Of a stretch of 64,000 bases of DNA, positions 58,367-64,000 are shown in pieces. The stretch comes from Plectosphaerella cucumerina. Taxonomy: Eukaryota; Ascomycota; Sordariomycetes; Glomerellales; Plectosphaerellaceae. The position numbers and the translations under genes are program-made. Below the pieces are notes generated by a model that did no database searches, was not told where the DNA came from, and was given only the letters and a program-made list of their open reading frames with translations. Within the stretch, counting starts at the first letter, position 1; each line of letters starts with the position of its first letter. Location: the NCBI GenBank assembly GCA_020746995.1, contig JAGPXD010000004.1:4092001-4156000 (forward strand). The letters run 5' to 3'.

Positions 58367-59258
58367 GTTGGCGTTGGCAGTACGGGGAACAGATGGTACA
58401 CTGTGGGGAAAAAGGGGAACAGGTGGGCGGCGAGGACGAGCAGCTTGGCCGTTGACAGTGCTTGTCGAACTGAGGGATGTGGGGAGATGCGAGTGACGGC
58501 GCGGATATGACTGACGGCGGACACTAGTCAAAGACGGCAAGCGACCTGAGGCGGGTGTGCTTCGATGACTTTGCGATACAGGGCTGATGTGGTCACTGTG
58601 TTGCTGCTGTTGATGTTGGTATGACTGGTGGCGGTAAGGATGACCAAGGGCCGAGGTCAGAATTTCACGACGCTGACGCGGGTTGTTGTGTTGTTGTGGT
58701 GGGTCGAACAGAACAAAGTCCTGGTGTGACGGTTGTTCGGGTAGTGTTGGTCGCGCGGATGATGCCGGCAGGCTGGGGGAACTGGAAGGAAGCCATTTTG
58801 ATTGGGAATCCGTTGTGAAGACTGGAATATCCAGTGTAGGGGAAGTGACGATGTCGGATGAACTCGCAGTACCGTGAGGTGGGCAGAAGTTCAGATCAAC
58901 CTGTGAAGGAAGAGCTGAAGTGGAAGAGATGGGGGGGAAATCTTGTGAAGCCGAAATGGTGGCGGTTGCGAAGGTGCGACGGGGGGGTGCCGTGATTAAC
59001 ACATCTTGACGATAGATGCTGATTTGTACTTGTGTTGAGGGATGATGGTGGTGGTGGTGGAAGAGGAGGAAAGTCGTCGCTGGTGCCTAGGCGGGGCGGA
59101 GGTTTTTGTATTTTGCCTGGCTGTGGCCCTCTGAAAACACGAAGGGCGCACGAGTTGACACTGCCCCACAGGCGGAAGTGCAGTACCTGTCCCTGGCAGA
59201 GACCGCGGTAACCTCCCCGCGGAACTTCCGCGAAGGAAGACTTACAGCCCCCTGACAT
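58367..59258 (-). promoter_or_regulatory. cpc-1 mRNA leader with upstream ORFs
   Basis: On the minus strand between 59,250 and the main ATG there are only two other ATGs: one at 59,004 opening ATG TGT TAA (a two-codon uORF), and one at 58,796 opening a 43-codon uORF that ends at 58,665, about 300 nt before the main start. A short uORF then a longer one, both out of frame with the main ORF, is the layout by which GCN4, cpc-1 and cpcA are translationally controlled. A further ATG at 59,258 is followed after 13 nt by a perfect-looking donor GTAAGT. The transcription start is not known, so membership of the 59,258 ATG is uncertain. Confidence 0.65.
58665..58796 (-). CDS. uORF2 of the cpc-1 leader (43 codons)
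   Basis: Encodes a Thr/Pro-rich 43-residue peptide starting MASFQFPQPAGIIRA and ending PASAS. It is out of frame with the long open leader frame and with the main ORF. The distance to the main ATG (about 300 nt) is in the range that allows regulated re-initiation in GCN4-type leaders (established for yeast; inference here). Confidence 0.5.
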   Translation of the reverse strand: MASFQFPQPAGIIRATNTTRTTVTPGLCSVRPTTTTQQPASAS

Positions 59259-59294
59259 GTTGTACTCGGCCCTCCGCTTCACTTTGTCATCAAA

Positions 59295-59323
59295 CCAATC
59301 AGAGCAGTATCTGCTATGAGTCA
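59295..59323. promoter_or_regulatory. CPC1/Gcn4 response element with CCAAT box
   Basis: A perfect TGAGTCA (59,317-59,323), preceded by a CCAAT box (59,295-59,299), about 950 bp upstream of the cpc-1 ATG and just upstream of the leader. TGASTCA is the palindrome bound by this bZIP family, so self-activation of the gene is the likely meaning. Confidence 0.55.
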
Positions 59324-59814
59324 CACTGACTAGCGCGGAACCAGAGGGCCAGGGGCTTGGGAGCGGGTCCGAAGAGCGGCATGTGGTTGGTGCGCCCGGT
59401 AGCGCAGTTCGGCCTACTCGAAACGGCTATTTCGTACTTCTCGTCAGCATGTGCCTCAATACGGGAGCACAGTGCCGGGTTGACCTGGTTGACTTGCAGT
59501 CGCTCTCACAGGCAACAAATTGTAAAGCGAGGACAAGGCAGGACATTCGATCAACAGACCTCCGTGTTAGATGTGGGAGGGTAAACATACATACAGCTGA
59601 GTATCCATTGGGGTGGTCGCCAAGAAATCTTGGCTACATCACTGGGATAAGAGCCAGGGGTTGGTGGACTTCCCGAATTGAAGTTGAAGCCATTGGTCAA
59701 TGGATCAGACACAACGTGGGAGTGACTCACTGGGTGGTCGCGGAAGCCGTGTTCTTGCACAGGTCCTGGCATGCAGGCAGGCCCGGGGACATCCAATTTC
59801 ATGGTACAACCCAG
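59324..59814. other. Spacer between cpc-1 promoter and PEX20 3' end
   Basis: About 490 bp. Holds the distal cpc-1 promoter and the PEX20 3' UTR (both genes on the minus strand). A second perfect CPC1-type site TGACTCA lies at 59,723-59,729. No coding is seen. Confidence 0.4.
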
Positions 59815-61014
59815 CTATGTGGAACTAACCCCGGTACTCGTGGTGCGATCCCCGGACTCTCTGATCTCCTCGTTGACGATACTCTTGGTCCCGTCTCGGA
59901 ACTCTCGCATCAGAGAGAGGAACCTCGATTTCTGCCACTTTTCGCCTTGTTCGTGCTGTACAGTCTCCAGCAACTGCCTTGCTGCTTCTGAAACTTCAGA
60001 CCCCTGGCTCTGGTCAGTTACATTGTTATCTGCGGTGGCCTGCTGCTCCCTGTCATCGAGACGAAGGTTGGTCAACTCTGGCAGCACTCCCGGGGTGTTC
60101 AAGCTGCCAGGTTCCATCCGTGCAGCCTGCGTGGCGGTCTCGGCGCCAGCAAAGTCCACTGCAGCAGCCGATGCGTTTGTTTCAAGTGCCGAGACGCGTG
60201 TAGGCTGGAGTTCGGGCAGGCCGGCGCGTTGTCCTTCTTCGAGCTCCTGTGCCATTTCCTCCAGGATACCGTCAACGTCTTCGCCGTGGCCGTTGATAGC
60301 CATCCACTGCGCCATCGCATTGTCGAACTCGACTTCTGCAGTAGCAGAGTCTTGGGGATACTGGGTGCTCGTGTTCGTGGTCGCAGCATATGAGTTGGTA
60401 GTGCCGGGCCCAGCTTGGAGCATGTTCGGGCCAGCAAAACCGCCTCCGAGGAAAGCAGACGGTCCGACGTGAGCGTGCGCCATCATTGGCACGTGGTAGC
60501 CATGATGTGAGGGGGCTGGTGCGACCATCGGCGCAGTTGCGCTCGCCTGAGGAGCAGAGTTGAAGTTTGCGAAGTCCATGGCCCATGACTGCGGCGTGGA
60601 CACCCCAGGAGCTGGCAAGGATCGACCGTCGATATTGGGGCTGGCTGCGTACGCCTGTGGAACTGGGCTAGCATTAAGCATAGGCCGAGCCATTGCGTGC
60701 CTCGGTCCGAAAGAGTCGAGTCCAGTCGATAGAGGCTGGACAGGCAAAGGACCAGGCCCATTGGCAAAGCCCGCGTACATGCGGTCTGCGCTTGCATCAG
60801 AGGTAGATCCGTTGGCCCGGAACTGTACACAAGTATCAGTCAGTCCCGTGCTGTATTATGAGCCACGTTTGATATTGACGGCAAGGACGAGTTGGCGACG
60901 CACAGAACTGCTGGGGCCAGCTCGTATATGGCGGTCTTGCTGAAGACTCCGATCGCTGGACCCGCGATCTGCTAGGGCCTTTAGAGGGGTCGACCCTCCA
61001 CACATGTCTGCCAT
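59815..61014 (-). CDS. PEX20: Peroxin 20 (PTS2 import co-receptor)
   Basis: Fungal co-receptor that works with Pex7 to import PTS2-bearing matrix proteins into peroxisomes, then is recycled by monoubiquitination. Exons 61,014-60,904 and 60,822-59,815 give about 372 residues. The N-terminus MADMCGGSTPLKALADRGSS carries the conserved Cys (Cys5) used for ubiquitin recycling, followed by the conserved DRSLQQDR. A WxxxF-type docking motif is seen in SWAMDFANF. The C-terminal block EKWQKSRFLSLMREFRDG is the Pex7-binding region in this family. The middle is Ala/Pro/Gly-rich and disordered-looking. The intron is 81 nt. The ATG at 61,014 was chosen because it gives the family N-terminus; Met4 is the next option. 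Confidence 0.9.
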
Positions 61015-61769
61015 GCTGAGTGATACCGCGAAGGCGGATTTGAGATAACTCGTCGATGGGACCCCTGAGCCGAGGGGAATTCAAGCACTGATGTGTATTA
61101 GCTTCGGACGACGTTGCTCGTTACATGGTTGGGTGGGTTGGCGTACGGGTATTGTCCCGTCCGAGGGATCTGACGACTGACACAAGGGTCACACACACTA
61201 GCAGGTGAAAGTGCCCTTCAATGGTAGGTATGAGGGAGTCGGTGCCGCCAGGTTAGGGTCTCGCGCTGGATAAATATGACGCTGTAGATATTGAATACAG
61301 TCGAAAGGTGGGAGGAAAGATGCAAGAAGTAAAGCGTACAAAGGTGGTTGTGAGAACTTGAGAGAACTTGAGGTGCTTCAAATCAGGTTGATCACGACCG
61401 AGTGGCCATGTCGTCCCGTTGCCTCGGCCCGGCCTGACTCTCACTGAAGCTAGAGCCTACTAGCGTCAAGCTCATGTGGTCTGGGGGCTTACGTAACAAA
61501 GGCAAAGGTACCTACCCACCCTGGCAGCTACCTTACCAGGAGCACAGACCAACCTAGCATCCCGCTGTCAGGTCGACGAACAACACAGCTGGCACTTTCA
61601 GAGCTCCCCCTAAGACGAAAGGTGTGGAAACGAAACAGACAGCTCTATCGCCACGAGAACGCAACATATCTTCCCGAGCGCACATCCGATACCACGAAAA
61701 CCCGTTCTACCGGCACACACACCTACTCGAGAAATTGGAGGAAGACAGCGACGGTTGCCACATGACAAG
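61015..61769. promoter_or_regulatory. Divergent promoter region between PEX20 and SEC13
   Basis: 755 bp between divergent starts. Contains the palindrome TTACGTAA at 61,489-61,496 (a bZIP/Yap-type site) and GGTACCTACCCACC at about 61,507, a low-complexity motif common upstream of genes in this fungal group. No coding. Confidence 0.4.
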
Positions 61770-62916
61770 ATGGTGAGCTCCAATGCCGAGAGACGTCTGT
61801 TACCTTTCTCTAACTGGTGCTACAAAGGCAGCTGCCCAAGTGATCAACAACCCTGGACATGACGACATGATCGTAAGCTGCAACCCTGCTCGAAACGGAC
61901 ATTGCCCAGTTGGATTCTACCGTCGCGCCGATGTTCCTGTCGCAGACATGACCCCATCTTGCTTCGATGCGCTGACATGACCTTTCCTTCCAGCACGATG
62001 CCGTCCTCGACTACTATGGCCGACGCCTCGCGACCTGCTCGAGCGACCGCACCATCAAGATCTTCGAAATCGAAGGAGAGTCTCAACGTCTGATCGAGAC
62101 GCTCAAGGGGTAGGGCCCAATGCGCAATAGACATAACCACACCCCAGCACTGGCTGACCCCTTGCCCCTAGACACGAAGGAGCCGTGTGGTGTGTTTCCT
62201 GGGCACATCCCAAGTACGGCAACATTCTTGCGTCTGCCGGCTACGATGGCAAAGTCCTCATCTGGAGAGAGCAGGGCGGCTGGCAGAAGGTCTTCGATTT
62301 CGCCCTCCACAAGGCGTCCGTCAACATCGTGTCGTGGTCGCCACACGAGGCAGGTTGCCTCCTCGCCTGTGCTTCCTCGGACGGAAACGTCAGCATCCTC
62401 GAGTTCAGAGACAACAACTACGACCACACCACATTCGCCGCACACGGACTCGGCGCCAACTCGGTATCATGGGCACCGGCAACTACACCGGGAAGCGTGG
62501 TCAGCAGCATACCCGGCCCTGCTTCTGCTGGCCAGCGCCGCTTCGTCACCGGCGGCTGCGACAACCTCGTCAAGATCTGGACCTACGATACCGCCTCGCA
62601 GGCGTACAAGCAGGATGGGGAATCTCTGTCTGGCCATAGCGACTGGGTGCGGGATGTCGCCTGGTCACCGACAGTTCTGCAAAAGTCGTACATCGCGTCT
62701 GCCTCCCAAGACAAGACGGTTCGGATCTGGACATCAGACTCGTCAAACTCCGGCAAGTGGGCCTGCAAGGTCCTGAACTTCGACGCCCCTGTGTGGCGCG
62801 TGAGCTGGTCGCTCAGCGGAAATGTCCTGGCTGTCAGCGGAGGGGACAACAGGGTCTCCCTCTGGAAGGAGAACCTCCGGGGCGAGTGGGAGTGTGTGAA
62901 GAACATTGAGGAGTGA
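61770..62916 (+). CDS. SEC13: SEC13, WD40 protein of COPII coat and nuclear pore
   Basis: Structural beta-propeller shared by the COPII outer coat (with Sec31), the Nup84-type nuclear pore complex and the SEA complex. Exons 61,770-61,772 (ATG only), 61,828-61,872, 61,994-62,109 and 62,172-62,916 give 302 residues, the usual length. In order: QVINNPGHDDMI, HDAVLDYYGRRLATCSSDRT, IKIFEIEG, HEGAVWCVSWAHPKYG, ILASAGYDGKVLIW, then further repeats to FDAPVWRVSWSLSGN and DNRVSLWKENLRGEWECV. Introns are 55, 121 and 62 nt. The single-codon first exon is my weakest point: its acceptor reads AAAG, with CTAAC upstream; the other junctions are fixed by the protein. Confidence 0.92.
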
Positions 62917-63295
62917 GACACAGGGTTCGTGCCGCCATCCTGAGGAAGAAGCAGACGATGTAGCATGGCATTAGCGAACAAGGATCCCACCAAACCATGA
63001 CTTGAGCCTTGAGCCTTCTAGCCTTGCAGGCATGAGACTGTATCGACGAATGGGAGGCCCTCGCCTGGTGACATTCTTCGACTTTAGCAGCCAGTTCACC
63101 GTGAGAAGCAGCAGACATGGCCTGGGTGGTGAGGAAAGCATGGCTCTTGGTAGGCCAGCCAGGGGAGCAACTTCTACAGCAGATGAGCAGCGTAGCATTG
63201 TTCAACGATGTGGTATCTACCACAACAACTCTGCAGAGGAAGACAACGGAAGAAGTTGCATAGAAAGTTATCGACCTGATCCAGGGCTTCGAAAT
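62917..63295. other. Convergent 3' region
   Basis: 379 bp between the SEC13 stop codon and the stop of the downstream minus-strand gene. Nothing recognisable beyond the expected 3' UTRs. Confidence 0.4.
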
Positions 63296-64000
63296 CTAGG
63301 GCCGCAGTCCGCCCAGCGAACGCCCAAGGATCACCGCTGCTGCTGCCATTCCCAAGACCATCGCCAACCCGCTCGAGCTCAGAGGCGCGCCTATATCCGG
63401 TTGGCCACTTTGCGTGGGACTCGCCCCAGGTCCCGTTGCCGAGGCGTCCGATCGCATGAGGACATAGATCTCGCCCGTGGAATCCGATGTCATGTACAGT
63501 CGTTGCTCTCGATCCCAGGCAAGCCCGACAGGTCTGAAGCATCGCTCGGGACAATCCCCCGGAGAGGCGTTGCTCAGCACATCCTGCGCTGCTGTTTTGC
63601 TATCCGACGAATCCGCGGACTGGCCATCACGGAAAGAAATGCTCGATAGCTTGTATCCAACCGGACTGTCCCTGTTCCCTACAGTTTCGCCGTGTCAGTA
63701 TAAACATGAACAAGCAGAAGAAAGTTCTGCACGTACAGCTTCCATGGAATGTAACCAGAGCCTCACTACCGTCTGGAGTGAACAAGATGTCGAGAGGTGC
63801 CGTGTGTGCCTGGAAAGTCAGCCGCGGCGCGACACGCTCGTTCTTGCACCGCGAGTCTTCCGGTGCGTCAGTGTTTCCGGAGGCATTGAACTGATTCCCC
63901 GTGGCCAGGTCGCCCCTCTCGGGGAACCCATCAGTCTCCCAAAGCGCAAGGCATTCGGGATACCCATAGTTTCCGCCTCCATCTGTATCATTGAAGGAGC
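63296..64000 (-). CDS. Glucose/sorbosone dehydrogenase-like protein, 3' end (partial)
   Basis: Exons 64,000-63,737 (continuing outside) and 63,678-63,296 with a 58-nt intron. The fragment has DGGGNYGYPEC, APLDILFTPDGSEALVTFHG then SWNR-SPVGYKL across the intron, and CFRPVGLAWDREQRLYMTSD, all typical of the soluble quinoprotein glucose/sorbosone dehydrogenase fold (six-bladed propeller). It ends in a Ser/Gly/Pro linker and a hydrophobic segment (LAMVLGMAAAAVILGRSLGG), suggesting a membrane or GPI-type anchor at the cell surface. Substrate and cofactor cannot be told from this part; the N-terminus with any signal peptide is outside the window. Confidence 0.82.

Noticed and set aside
59357..59991. 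Plus-strand open frames upstream of cpc-1
   Set aside because: No family resemblance; they overlap the PEX20 3' end and the cpc-1 promoter in antisense.

Overview
The window is a piece of a filamentous ascomycete chromosome (Pezizomycotina; a Sordariomycete-like fungus is my inference, no species is claimed). The evidence is short 50-100 nt introns with GTRNGY donors and CTAAC-type branch sites, fungal-type genes (a cpc-1/GCN4-type bZIP, the peroxin PEX20, a fungal Pfd5 and Noc1), and a 46.7 kb block of AT-rich DNA with the signature of repeat-induced point mutation (RIP): CpA and TpG almost absent, TpA in great excess, CpG kept.

Layout. (1) 1-7,190, GC-rich gene space: 3' end of an unrecognised gene; prefoldin subunit 5 (minus, 5 exons); mitochondrial-type prolyl-tRNA synthetase (minus, 7 exons); and, divergently, the ribosome-biogenesis factor NOC1/MAK21 (plus, 4 exons). 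(2) 7,190-53,930, a RIP-mutated transposon island with no intact host gene that I can see. It holds three gypsy-type LTR families, a pogo/Fot1 family with four copies plus one MITE, and a Mutator-like (MULE) family with one transposase-bearing copy and three short derivatives. Many are nested, and several ends are fixed by target-site duplications or by an unoccupied paralogous site. (3) 53,930-64,000, GC-rich gene space: cobalamin-independent methionine synthase (plus), cpc-1-type bZIP (minus) with a uORF-bearing leader, PEX20 (minus), SEC13 (plus), and the 3' end of a glucose/sorbosone-dehydrogenase-like gene (minus, cut by the window end).

How things fit together. The flanking genes are conserved housekeeping functions (protein folding, mitochondrial translation, rRNA processing, methionine synthesis, amino-acid starvation response, peroxisomal import, COPII/nuclear pore) and look intact, so the island lies between genes rather than in one. 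In the island a chromodomain gypsy element (gypsy3, 22,271-40,752) was entered by a pogo element (25,116-26,976) and by a second gypsy element (gypsy1, 27,954-35,509), which was itself entered by a 553-bp MULE derivative (31,465-32,017). To the right, a gypsy2 LTR carries a pogo insertion, and two adjacent pogo copies carry three MITEs. Inner layers keep more CA/TG than outer ones, so degree of RIP roughly tracks insertion order.

Limits. All island coding calls rest on residues recognised through RIP changes (CAG/CAA/TGG to stop, GAC to AAC, ATG to ATA). Element ends without duplications are good to tens of bases. Several 300-800 bp stretches in the island are repetitive but unassigned. I saw no rRNA, tRNA or CRISPR.
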